Below, in pieces: positions 31,040 through 38,328 of a stretch of DNA of 38,328 nt (its first letter is position 1; every line of letters begins with the position of its first letter). The stretch comes from an uncultured delta proteobacterium (GTDB lineage: Bacteria > Myxococcota_A > UBA9160 > JAFDET01): the NCBI GenBank assembly GCA_947260035.1, contig CAMYOO010000003.1, forward strand, positions 7,831 to 46,158, given 5' to 3'. The notes beneath the pieces were generated by a model that saw only the letters and a list, made by a program, of their open reading frames with translations, searched no databases and had not been told where the DNA came from. A program made the translations under genes and the position numbers.

Positions 31040-32244
31040 GCGGCGTGCGCTGGATCGTCGCCGGCGGCGGAACGGGGGGGCACGTCACCTTGGCGCTGGC
31101 CCTGGCCGAGCGCATCGCCGAGTGCGGCGACCGCGTGCTGTGCGTGGGCGGTCCGCACGGGCTGGAGGGGCGGCTCGTCCCCGAGGCGGGCTTCGAGCTG
31201 GAAACCCTGCCCGCAAGCCAGGTGATGGGCCGCGGCCCGCTGGGTCGGCTGCGCGGGCTCTGGGATGTGGCGCGCGGCGCCCTGGCGGCGCGCGGGGTGC
31301 TGCGCCGCTTCGATCCGCAGATCGTGCTGTCGGTGGGCGGCTATGCAGCGGTCCCGGCCGTGGCCGCCGCGGCCAGCCGTCGCACGCCGCTGGCTCTGGT
31401 CGAGCCCAACGCGATCCCGGGACGCGCCAATCGCCTGACGGGGCGTTTCGCGAAGCGGGTCTTCCTGGCCTTCGACGACGCGGCGCCCGCCTTCCGCGCA
31501 GAGACCGTGCGCATGCTCGGCGCACCGCTGCGGCGCGCGCTGGTGGAGGCCTTTGCCTCGGCCGAGCCGCGGCGCATCCCGGCGTCGCCCCTGCGGCTGC
31601 TGGTCTTTGGCGGAAGCCAGGGCGCGCGACAGATCAACGACGCACTGCTGGCCGCCCTGCCCTCCCTGGATCCCGGCGCCATCGAAATCGCCCACCAGAC
31701 CGGCGAGGTGGACCGGGCGCGCGTTGCCGAGGCCTACGCCGACGCCGGCGTCCGCGCCGACGTCTTCGCCTTCGACCCGGACATGCCGCGCCGCTACCGC
31801 TGGGCGGACCGGGCCCTGTGCCGGTCCGGCGCCATCACCGTGGCCGAGTTGGCGCTGGCGGGCCTGCCGGCGCTGCTGGTGCCCTACCCGCACGCCGCCG
31901 ACGACCACCAGACCGCCAACGCGCGATCGCTGGATCGCGTCGGCGCGGCGCAACTGCTGGACCCGCACACCCTGGACGGCAAGGTCCTGGGCGAGGCGCT
32001 GGCCGCGCTGCTGGCCGAGCCGGAGCGGCTCGCGGACATGGGCCTCCGCGCCCGCGAGCTGGCGCGACCGCGAGCGGCACGGGACATCGTCGAGGAATGC
32101 CGGGCCCTGGTGGCGCCCGGAACGCGAAACCAACATTCGGACCCGGGGCGGCGCCCCGTCGGCGTGGAGCCTGCCTCGGCAGCCGCTGCGTCCACAGCCC
32201 GCGCCGAAGGCAGCGCCGCCCCGGGGACCGACGGAGTCGACTGA
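31036..32244 (+). CDS. murG: Lipid II synthase, GlcNAc transferase MurG
   Basis: A 402-residue GT28 glycosyltransferase adding GlcNAc to lipid I on the inner face of the membrane. The donor/membrane loop GGGTGGHV is at 10-17, followed by TLALALAERI where the family usually has a Pro (xPALA); here it is Leu. VLSVGGYAAVPAVAAA, LVEPNAIPGRANR, FGGSQGARQIND and the UDP-GlcNAc site CRSGAITVAELALAGLPALLVPYPHAADDHQT are all recognisable. The last 45 residues are a low-complexity, Ala/Pro/Ser-rich tail beyond the usual end at about 355-360. ATG overlaps the ftsW stop, and the stop shares one base with murC. Confidence 0.94.
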   Translation: MSGVRWIVAGGGTGGHVTLALALAERIAECGDRVLCVGGPHGLEGRLVPEAGFELETLPASQVMGRGPLGRLRGLWDVARGALAARGVLRRFDPQIVLSVGGYAAVPAVAAAASRRTPLALVEPNAIPGRANRLTGRFAKRVFLAFDDAAPAFRAETVRMLGAPLRRALVEAFASAEPRRIPASPLRLLVFGGSQGARQINDALLAALPSLDPGAIEIAHQTGEVDRARVAEAYADAGVRADVFAFDPDMPRRYRWADRALCRSGAITVAELALAGLPALLVPYPHAADDHQTANARSLDRVGAAQLLDPHTLDGKVLGEALAALLAEPERLADMGLRARELARPRAARDIVEECRALVAPGTRNQHSDPGRRPVGVEPASAAAASTARAEGSAAPGTDGVD

Positions 32245-33632
32245 TGCAGCGACGAATCCAGCGCGTTCACTTCGTGGGGATCGGCGGCATCGGCATGTGC
32301 GGCATCGCCGAGCTGCTGCACAACCAGGGCTACCGCGTGTCCGGCTCCGACCTGCGCGATGGACCCACGGTTCAGCGCCTGCGCGACCTGGGCATTCCCG
32401 TCTCCGTCGGACACGACGGAAGCCACGTGCACGACGCCGACGTCGTCGTGTACTCGTCCGCCGTCCGCCACGCCAACCCGGAGCTGGTCGAGGCCGAACG
32501 GCGCAAGGTCCCGGTGATTCCGCGGGCCGAGATGCTGGCCGAGGTGATGCGCCTCAAGGACGGCATCGCCGTCGCCGGGAGCCACGGCAAGACCACGACC
32601 ACGTCCCTGATCGCCCACGTGCTGGGCGCGGCCGGATTGGACCCGACGGCCGTGATCGGCGGACGCGTCCTGGGTGCCGGCAGCGACCCCACCGGGGCGC
32701 GCGTGGGACGCGGCGACGTGCTGGTGGCCGAGGCCGACGAGAGCGACGGATCCTTCCTGCGCCTGACTCCGGTGATCGCGGTGGTTACCAACATCGACCC
32801 GGAGCACCTGGACCACTACGGCGCATTCCCCGCGCTGCAGGACGCCTTCATCTCCTTCTGCAACCGGGTTCCTTTCTGGGGGGCCAGCATCCTGTGCCTC
32901 GACCACCCAGGCGTGCAGGCCATCCTGCCCCACATGACCCGCCGCACCATCACCTACGGCTTCGCGCCGCAGGCGGACCTGATGGGAATCGACCCGACGC
33001 CCGACGGCGACGGCGTGCGCTTCGGCGTGGAGCACGAAGGTCGCCGTCTGGGGGAGGTGCGGCTGCCGCTGCCCGGGCGCCACAACGCGGCCAACGCCCT
33101 GGCCACCCTGGCCGTCGCCATCGAGCTGGACGTTCCCTTCTCGACGGCCGCCGGGGCCCTGGCGGAGTTCGGCGGCATCGAACGCCGCTTCCAGACCTGG
33201 GGCAGCGCCCGCGGTGTGCGCGTGGTGGATGACTACGGACACCATCCCGCGGAGATCCGCGCCACCCTGGCCGCCGCCCGCGACCTGGATCCCGAGCGCC
33301 TGGTGGTCGTCTTCCAGCCGCACCGCTACTCGCGCACGCGCGATCTCTTCGACGAGTTCTCCACCAGCTTCAACGATGCCGACCTGTTGATCGTCAGCGA
33401 CATCTACGCGGCGGGTGAGGAGAAGATCCCGGGCATCGACGCCGAGGGGCTGACCCAGGCCATCGCCGCGCACGGCCACCGGGACGCGCGCTTCGTGCGC
33501 GACCTGGAGAGGGTGCTGGAGCACCTGACTGCCGAGCTGCGCCCCGGCGATCTGGTCCTCACCCTGGGCGCCGGCAGCGTCTCCGGGCTGGCGCCCCGAC
33601 TGCTGGCGGCACTCGAGGAGGACAACGGGTGA
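32244..33632 (+). CDS. murC: UDP-MurNAc:L-Ala ligase
   Basis: A 462-residue Mur ligase that adds the first amino acid, L-Ala, to UDP-MurNAc. VHFVGIGGIGMCGIAELL (8-25) is the N-terminal UDP-binding hallmark, the ATP loop is AGSHGKTTT (111-119), then EADESDGSFL, NIDPEHLDHYG and the C-terminal DDYGHHPAEI and FQPHRYSRTRDL. The ATG shares its first base with the murG stop (TGATG). The stop overlaps the murB GTG. No MurC-Ddl or MurC-MurB fusion is present. Confidence 0.96.
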   Translation: MQRRIQRVHFVGIGGIGMCGIAELLHNQGYRVSGSDLRDGPTVQRLRDLGIPVSVGHDGSHVHDADVVVYSSAVRHANPELVEAERRKVPVIPRAEMLAEVMRLKDGIAVAGSHGKTTTTSLIAHVLGAAGLDPTAVIGGRVLGAGSDPTGARVGRGDVLVAEADESDGSFLRLTPVIAVVTNIDPEHLDHYGAFPALQDAFISFCNRVPFWGASILCLDHPGVQAILPHMTRRTITYGFAPQADLMGIDPTPDGDGVRFGVEHEGRRLGEVRLPLPGRHNAANALATLAVAIELDVPFSTAAGALAEFGGIERRFQTWGSARGVRVVDDYGHHPAEIRATLAAARDLDPERLVVVFQPHRYSRTRDLFDEFSTSFNDADLLIVSDIYAAGEEKIPGIDAEGLTQAIAAHGHRDARFVRDLERVLEHLTAELRPGDLVLTLGAGSVSGLAPRLLAALEEDNG

Positions 33633-34546
33633 TCGCGCCGGCCCTGCAGCGACGGCTCGAAGACGTGCTCGGCGATCGGGTGCGCTTCGAGGCGCCCATG
33701 GCGCGGCACATCTCGCTGGGCGTCGGCGGGCCGGCCGATGCCCTCGCCACGCCGGCCGACCGCGACGAGCTGGCCGCGCTGCTGGCGCTGCTGGCCGAGG
33801 AAAGTGTGCCCCACCTCTTCCTCGGCAAGGGCTTCAATACCCTGGTCCGCGACGAGGGCGTGGAGGGGGTCGTCGTCCAGCTGAGCCGCCTGCGCCGCAT
33901 CGAGGAGCGGCCCGGCGGCCGGCTGCGCGTGGAGGTGGGGGTGTCCCACGCCCAGCTCACGCGCTTCTGCGTCGAGCGAGGGCTGGCGGGTCTCGAGTTC
34001 GGAGCGGGGATTCCCGGAACCGTGGGCGGCTGGCTCGCCATGAACGCCGGAATCGGCACCCGCGAGATGGTGGACGTGGTGCGCGAGGTCGAGGTGATGA
34101 GCCCGTCGGGACGCCACCGCCGCCACTTGGTTCAGGACACCCTGCGCTTCGGCTACCGCGCGCTGCGCGGTCTGGCACCCGGCTCCGCTCTGATCTCGAC
34201 GCTGCTGGAGGTGACCCCGGCGGAGCCCGAGCAAGTCCGCGCCGAGGTCGAGCGATTGCTGGCCCGGCGCGCGGCGACCCAGCCGTTGGACGTTCCCTCG
34301 TGCGGCTCGGTGTTCAAGAACCCGCCCGGCGACTTCGCCGGGCGCCTCATCGAAGCCGCAGGCCTCAAGGGCGAGCGTGTGGGCGGCGCCGAAATCTCCA
34401 GCGTGCACGCCAACTTCATCGCCAATCGCGGTGACGCCACGGCGCGCGACGTGATCGAGCTGATCGAGTTGGCGCGCAGGCGCATCGCCGAAGCGAGCGG
34501 AATCGAGCTGGAGACCGAGGTGCAGATCGTGGGGAGGACCTCATGA
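33629..34546 (+). CDS. murB: UDP-N-acetylenolpyruvoylglucosamine reductase
   Basis: A 305-residue FAD enzyme reducing UDP-GlcNAc-enolpyruvate to UDP-MurNAc. FAD-domain segments are HISLGVGGPADAL, FLGKGFNTLVRDEG (the usual GGGSN reads GKGFN here) and GLEFGAGIPGTVGGWLAMNA. The catalytic region has FGYRAL and PSCGSVFKNPPGDFAGRLIE, in which Ser is the proton donor, and a Glu near the C-terminus (ELETEVQIVG). The sequence fits type II MurB, without the extra loop of the E. coli enzyme. Start and stop overlap murC and ftsQ by four bases. Confidence 0.94.
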   Translation: MIAPALQRRLEDVLGDRVRFEAPMARHISLGVGGPADALATPADRDELAALLALLAEESVPHLFLGKGFNTLVRDEGVEGVVVQLSRLRRIEERPGGRLRVEVGVSHAQLTRFCVERGLAGLEFGAGIPGTVGGWLAMNAGIGTREMVDVVREVEVMSPSGRHRRHLVQDTLRFGYRALRGLAPGSALISTLLEVTPAEPEQVRAEVERLLARRAATQPLDVPSCGSVFKNPPGDFAGRLIEAAGLKGERVGGAEISSVHANFIANRGDATARDVIELIELARRRIAEASGIELETEVQIVGRTS

Positions 34547-35433
34547 GCGCTCCGCGTTCACCGTTGCGCCGGGACCCGGATCGCGACGAGTCGCCTTTGC
34601 GGCACGTCGTCCTGATCGGAATGGGGTGCGTTGCGCTGGCCGCCGGGGCGCTCTTCGGCCCCAAGCTGGCCGTCGAGCTCGCTCGGCTGGTGCGCAGCGG
34701 GCCCTTTGGGGTGCAGACCGTCAGCGTCGTGGGCGCCCAGCACGTGACAGCCCAGCGGGTGGTCGCAGCGACGGGTCTGCAACGCGGGACCCCGCTCCTG
34801 GACGTGGACCCGGCCGAGGTGGCCCTGCGGGTAGCCGACTTGCCCCAGGTCGACGCCGCACGCGCCCTGCGGCTCCCGCCGGGCCGGGTGGTCGTGGGCG
34901 TGCGCGAGCGGGTGGCTCGAGGCCTGGTGGCCGGCGCCGGGGGCGCGTCGTTCCTGGTCTGCGCCGGCGGCGTGCCCTTCGCGCCGGCGGGACCCGGCCC
35001 GCATCTGGACCTGCCCTTGCTGGTCACGCCGGGTCACGCAGTGACCGGCGAAGCCGAGCCGGGCCTGACCGAGGCGGTGACCGTCGTCGAGGTGGTCACG
35101 GCCGCGGGCTTTGCGGTGGCCGAGGTCCGGATCAGCGGCAGCGAAGGCGAATGGGATGCCAGCGTGCGCCTGGTCGGGCTTGCCGCAGAGGTGGCGCTGG
35201 GCCGCAAGGCCGAGCGCGGCGCCGCCCTGGAGCGGCTGGTGAAGCTGGTGACGCACCGGCCCGAGTGGGTGGCCGGCGCAACCTCGATCGATGTGCGCTT
35301 CGCGGGACGGGGGATCCTGCGCAGCGACCAACCCGCGGAGACGCGGGACCAACGGACGCTTCCGAAAGGAACGCCCGACGCGACGGCGACTCGTGGATAC
35401 GAGCCGTCGTCCAAAAGACCGGCGGCCGGATGA
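34543..35433 (+). CDS. ftsQ: Cell division protein FtsQ/DivIB-like
   Basis: A 296-residue bitopic protein: polar N-terminus, one membrane helix (VVLIGMGCVALAAGALFGPK, about 22-41), a POTRA domain (FGVQTVSVVGAQHVTAQRVV to about 125) and a beta domain. The family pattern of POTRA start, LPQVDAARALRLPPGRVVVG and SIDVRFAGRGILR is visible. The last 35 residues are a polar, Thr/Arg-rich tail. FtsQ links early divisome proteins with FtsL/FtsB. ATG overlaps the murB stop and follows GGGGAGG. Sequence conservation is low, so the dcw position supports the call. Confidence 0.9.
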   Translation: MSAPRSPLRRDPDRDESPLRHVVLIGMGCVALAAGALFGPKLAVELARLVRSGPFGVQTVSVVGAQHVTAQRVVAATGLQRGTPLLDVDPAEVALRVADLPQVDAARALRLPPGRVVVGVRERVARGLVAGAGGASFLVCAGGVPFAPAGPGPHLDLPLLVTPGHAVTGEAEPGLTEAVTVVEVVTAAGFAVAEVRISGSEGEWDASVRLVGLAAEVALGRKAERGAALERLVKLVTHRPEWVAGATSIDVRFAGRGILRSDQPAETRDQRTLPKGTPDATATRGYEPSSKRPAAG

Positions 35434-35461
35434 TCCGTCGCCGGACCAGGGGGTGAGAGAG

Positions 35462-36694
35462 ATGAAACGAAGGGACGATCTGATCGTCGGTCTCGATATC
35501 GGGACCACCAAGATCTGCGCAATCGTGGCTGAACGCCGTGAGGACGGCGTTGACGTAGTGGGCATTGGAACCCATCCGTCGCGTGGCTTGCGCAAGGGCG
35601 TCGTCGTCGACATCGACGCGACGGTGACCTCCATCAAGCATGCCGTGGAGGAGGCCGAGCTGATGGCGGACTGCGAGATCACCTCGGTCTACGCAGGCAT
35701 CGCCGGAGGGCACATCCGTGCCTTCAACTCCCACGGTGTGGTCGCGGTCAAGGACCAGGAGGTCAGCCAGAACGACGTCAGGCGCGTGATCGATGCCGCC
35801 AAGGCCGTCGCGATCCCGATGGACCGGGAGGTGATCCACGTGATCCCTCAGGAGTTCATCATCGACGACCAGGACGGGATCCGCGAGCCGCTGGGCATGA
35901 GCGGCGTGCGTCTCGAGGCCAAGATCCACATCGTCACGGCAGCGGTCACCAGCGCCCATAACATCGTGAAGTGCGCCAACAAGGCGGGGCTCAACGTGAT
36001 CGACATCGTGCTGGAGCCGCTGGCGTCGTCGGAGGCGGTGCTGGCCCGGGACGAGCGTGAGCTGGGTGTGTGTCTGATCGACATCGGCGGCGGCACCACG
36101 GACATCGCCGTGTTCGCCGACGGATCGATCAAGCACACCTCGGTGCTGGGGCTGGGCGGCTACCACGTGTCCAACGACATCGCCGTGGGGCTGCGCACAC
36201 CCTTCGAGGAGGCCGAGCGCATCAAGAAGAAGTTCGGCGTGGCGGCGGCGCGGTACCTGTCCAGCGACGACGTGATCAGCGTGCCGAGCGTGGGCGGGCG
36301 CCGGCCCCGGGAGGTCTCGCGCAAGATCCTGTGCGAGATCATCGAGCCGCGCATGGAGGAGATCCTGTGCCTGGCCCGCGGCGAGATCGCCAAGGCCGGA
36401 CTGGAGGATCGGATTCCCTCCGGTGTGGTGCTCACGGGAGGCTGCTCCGCGCTGGAAGGCGCGGGCGAGCTGGCGGAGGAGATCTTCGAAGCGCCCGTGC
36501 GGCCGGGCATGCCCACCCACATCGGGGGCCTCCAGGACGTGGTGCGCAGTCCCATGTACGCCACCGGCGTGGGGCTGGTGCTGTTCGGCGCGGCGCGGGG
36601 TCGGGATCAGAACCGCTTCCGGATTCGGGACGGGTCGATCTTCCGACGCGTCAAGAATCGCATGCGCGAGTGGTTTTACGGGGAGTTCGAATAG
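35462..36694 (+). CDS. ftsA: Cell division protein FtsA
   Basis: A 410-residue actin-family ATPase that anchors FtsZ to the membrane. Phosphate-1 loop is VGLDIGTTKICAIVAE, the 1C (SHS2) subdomain follows with SVYAGIAGGHIRAFNS and IPQEFIIDDQDGIREPLGM, phosphate-2 is CLIDIGGGTTDIAVF and the adenosine motif is VVLTGGCSALEG. The C-terminal amphipathic membrane-targeting helix is RRVKNRMREWFYGEF. The ATG at 35462 follows GGGGGTGAGAG and is 28 bases after ftsQ. The same leader sequence precedes ftsZ. A longer upstream frame is out of phase with ftsQ and rejected. Confidence 0.95.
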   Translation: MKRRDDLIVGLDIGTTKICAIVAERREDGVDVVGIGTHPSRGLRKGVVVDIDATVTSIKHAVEEAELMADCEITSVYAGIAGGHIRAFNSHGVVAVKDQEVSQNDVRRVIDAAKAVAIPMDREVIHVIPQEFIIDDQDGIREPLGMSGVRLEAKIHIVTAAVTSAHNIVKCANKAGLNVIDIVLEPLASSEAVLARDERELGVCLIDIGGGTTDIAVFADGSIKHTSVLGLGGYHVSNDIAVGLRTPFEEAERIKKKFGVAAARYLSSDDVISVPSVGGRRPREVSRKILCEIIEPRMEEILCLARGEIAKAGLEDRIPSGVVLTGGCSALEGAGELAEEIFEAPVRPGMPTHIGGLQDVVRSPMYATGVGLVLFGAARGRDQNRFRIRDGSIFRRVKNRMREWFYGEFE

Positions 36695-36728
36695 CCGCGG
36701 CGACAGCCGCAAGCAGGCGCCCAATCGG

Positions 36729-36751
36729 AAAAAAGTGCCGGAGAACGGCAC
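36729..36751 (-). terminator. Intrinsic-terminator-like hairpin on the antisense strand
   Basis: On the minus strand GTGCCG, a five-base loop, CGGCAC and then TTTTTT form a textbook small intrinsic terminator. No minus-strand gene is here, so it would stop antisense transcription entering ftsA from ftsZ. On the plus strand the A-run instead precedes the hairpin and lies about 35-40 bp upstream of a candidate ftsZ -10. Confidence 0.55.
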
Positions 36752-36768
36752 AAAACAACGAGATTTCG

Positions 36769-36777
36769 TGTTAGATT
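36769..36777 (+). promoter_or_regulatory. Extended -10 (TGTTAGATT), candidate internal ftsZ promoter
   Basis: The nine-mer is identical to that before the PhaR-like gene. It lies 22 bases before the ftsZ ATG, leaving room for the G-rich Shine-Dalgarno. The upstream stretch is AT-rich with A-runs. No good -35 is seen, as expected for an extended -10 site. Confidence 0.45.
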
Positions 36778-36799
36778 GGCGCCGCCAGGGGGGTGAGAG

Positions 36800-38134
36800 A
36801 TGGCGAAGAAGACCCGAAACAGGGGCGGGTTCGTGGATCGGTCCACCGATTCCCAGGTCGAGTCCAGCGAGCCGCTGGACCTGCTTGAGATCGGGCCCGA
36901 GGACGACCAGGATCTGCTGGAGTTCGAAGCGTCCACCCGCAACCGCGCGGTCATCAAGGTGCTCGGCGTGGGAGGGGGTGGCGGCAACGCGCTCAACACC
37001 ATGATCCGCTCGGGCCTGGCCGGAGTGGACTTCATTGCGGCCAATACGGACGCCCAGGCGCTCCAGCACAACGCGGCCGACATGAAGCTGCAGCTCGGCA
37101 ACCAGGTGAGTCGTGGGCTGGGCTGCGGGGCCGACCCGGAGCGCGGCCGCGCCGCAGCCACGGAGGACCGCGATCGCCTGCGCGATCTGCTGGTCGATTC
37201 CGACATGGTGTTCGTCACCGCCGGCATGGGCGGCGGCACGGGCACCGGTGCGGCGCCGGTGGTTGCAGAGGTGGCGCGCGAGGTAGGTGCCCTGACCGTG
37301 GCCGTGGTGACCAAGCCCTTCGGGTTCGAAGGCAGGGTCCGTTCGCGGCAGGCGGAGCGGGGCATCGAGGAGCTCCACCGGGTGGTGGACACGCTGATCA
37401 CGATTCCGAACAACCGCCTGCTGGCGCTGGCCGGGAAGAACCTGGCCATGCGCGACGCCTTCGGGCTGGCGGACGACGTGCTGCTGAACGCGGTGCGCGG
37501 AATCTCGGATCTGATCACCACCCACGGGCTCATCAACCTGGACTTCGCCGACGTCCGCACCATCATGAACGAGATGGGCATGGCCTTGATGGGCACCGGC
37601 ACCGCGTCGGGCGACACCCGGGCCGTGGAAGCGGCACGGATGGCGATCTCGAGCCCGCTGCTCGAGGACCTGTCCATCGAGGGCGCCCGCGGCGTGCTGA
37701 TCAACGTGACCGGCGCGGAGGACATGACGCTGTTCGAGGTGAACGAGGCGTCGACGCTGGTGCAGGATGCGGCCCACGAGGATGCGAACATCATCTTCGG
37801 CGCCGTGGTCGACGAGGCCATGAGTCCGGGCGAGCTGCGGGTGACCGTGATCGCCACGGGCCTGGACGACGACCGGGTGGGCCGGGATCGCACCCACGAG
37901 GACCTCAGCACCACCACGATCCGGCCCCTGCGCCCCGAGGTGGCGCCGTTGGACGGCGGCATCCCGGCGGCGAGCGCGGAGCCCCGGCGATCGGACCTGC
38001 CGCCGCCTCCGGCGGTGCCGGCCGCCACGCGTCCCAACGCAGCGCCGCCCCGCGCTGATCGCGGCGAGGACTGGGTCTCCCCGTTCGAGGACGAGTTGGA
38101 GATCCCGACCTTCCTGAGGCGGCAGGCGGACTAG
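36800..38134 (+). CDS. ftsZ: Cell division protein FtsZ
   Basis: A 444-residue tubulin-like GTPase forming the Z-ring. The GTPase domain begins near residue 50 ([20 protein letters not shown]), with the tubulin signature [10 protein letters not shown], the T7 synergy loop [13 protein letters not shown] and NNRLLAL in place. About 48 residues precede the domain, longer than the 10-15 of E. coli; this extension is polar and acidic ([16 protein letters not shown]). A Pro/Ala/Arg-rich linker leads to the C-terminal peptide [11 protein letters not shown], close to the canonical FtsA/ZipA-binding sequence. The ATG follows GGGGGGTGAGAG. The 105-bp gap from ftsA holds a hairpin and a candidate promoter. 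Confidence 0.97.
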   Translation: MAKKTRNRGGFVDRSTDSQVESSEPLDLLEIGPEDDQDLLEFEASTRNRAVIKVLGVGGGGGNALNTMIRSGLAGVDFIAANTDAQALQHNAADMKLQLGNQVSRGLGCGADPERGRAAATEDRDRLRDLLVDSDMVFVTAGMGGGTGTGAAPVVAEVAREVGALTVAVVTKPFGFEGRVRSRQAERGIEELHRVVDTLITIPNNRLLALAGKNLAMRDAFGLADDVLLNAVRGISDLITTHGLINLDFADVRTIMNEMGMALMGTGTASGDTRAVEAARMAISSPLLEDLSIEGARGVLINVTGAEDMTLFEVNEASTLVQDAAHEDANIIFGAVVDEAMSPGELRVTVIATGLDDDRVGRDRTHEDLSTTTIRPLRPEVAPLDGGIPAASAEPRRSDLPPPPAVPAATRPNAAPPRADRGEDWVSPFEDELEIPTFLRRQAD

Positions 38135-38139
38135 CCTAC

Positions 38140-38172
38140 GCGGGCAGGCCCGGCGAAGCCGGGTCTGCCCGC
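38140..38172 (+). terminator. Long GC hairpin after ftsZ
   Basis: Fifteen-base arms (GCGGGCAGGCCCGGC and GCCGGGTCTGCCCGC) pair at 14 positions around a GAA loop, five bases after the ftsZ stop. No U-run follows, so it may be a Rho-assisted terminator or 3'-end stabiliser for the dcw transcript. Confidence 0.6.
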
Positions 38173-38328
38173 GGCTATCCTTGGGCGGCCGAGCCGCTTC
38201 GTTCGCCTTTGGCTCTCTGCGCGCCCTCGTCGCTAGTACGGGGTAGAGGCGCACTCCGGCGGCTCGGGCTTGCGGGTCGCAGGCTCTGGGATTGTGTCCA
38301 GCGCCGAGGGACTACGGGCAATCCTTAG

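Noticed and set aside
31036-32244. MurG as a frameshifted or fused gene because of its 45-residue tail
   Set aside because: All MurG motifs are in one frame and the tail is simple Ala/Pro/Ser sequence ending just at the murC ATG; probably a harmless extension.
35132-38254. A 1040-codon open frame on the minus strand across ftsQ, ftsA and ftsZ
   Set aside because: It is antisense to three conserved genes, its translation is Arg/His/Gln-rich without family motifs, and such shadows are expected in GC-rich codon-biased DNA.
38173-38328. A gene or RNA after ftsZ
   Set aside because: No credible start, family motif or tRNA-like fold was visible in these 156 bases.

Overview
This is a GC-rich, gene-dense chromosomal window from a Gram-negative bacterium. 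Lipoprotein signal peptides, a LoiP/BepA-like M48 peptidase, a meso-diaminopimelate-type MurE and a DsbA-like lipoprotein support the Gram-negative reading. The gene set (zinc-ribbon/DUF3426 protein, paired ArsA-like ATPases, PhaR-type regulator, MerR-ParA pair) looks most like a deltaproteobacterial or Myxococcota-type lineage; that placement is inferred from gene content, not from a phylogeny. I saw no rRNA, tRNA, CRISPR array, transposase or phage gene.

Layout. 1-4268 (minus): an overlapping four-gene operon, read leftward as a 2-phosphoglycerate-kinase-like ATP-cone kinase, an M48 lipoprotein peptidase, a MoxR/ChlI-type AAA+ ATPase and a VWA protein cut by the window edge. 4345-7450 (plus): a sigma70-type promoter, a MerR regulator, a ParA ATPase fused to a C-terminal CBM48/AMPK-beta-type glycogen-binding domain, a ParA-like protein without a Walker A motif, and a small protein that may be a degenerate nuclease fold. 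7451-12400: three 19-bp palindromes at exact 20-bp spacing ahead of an ECF-like sigma factor, an alpha/beta hydrolase, an EI24/CysZ-like membrane protein, a SurA-N/DsbA lipoprotein and a phosphohexomutase. 12536-17379: tatA, the zinc-ribbon protein, two ArsA/GET3-like ATPases, a small helical basic protein and a PhaR-type regulator. 17441-20463: an acyltransferase, an SDR and a histone-deacetylase-family enzyme.

20581-38172 is a complete canonical dcw cluster: mraZ-rsmH-ftsL-ftsI-murE-murF-mraY-murD-ftsW-murG-murC-murB-ftsQ-ftsA-ftsZ, with no ddl between murB and ftsQ. From rsmH to ftsQ almost every stop overlaps the next start, so lipid II synthesis and divisome genes are translationally coupled. 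MraZ-type GTGGGA boxes precede mraZ. The mraZ-rsmH gap can form two mutually exclusive long RNA pairings. ftsZ seems to have an extra promoter. The 156 bases after the ftsZ hairpin (38173-38328) show nothing I recognise.

Most interesting signals: the MerR/ParA-CBM48/pseudo-ParA operon, which could position alpha-glucan granules; the switch-like mraZ-rsmH leader; paired palindromes sharing a GGGACWGTCCC core in two gaps between convergent genes; the triple palindrome before the sigma gene; and a set of genes with a TANNNT -10-like hexamer 6-9 nt before the start codon, suggesting leaderless transcripts.
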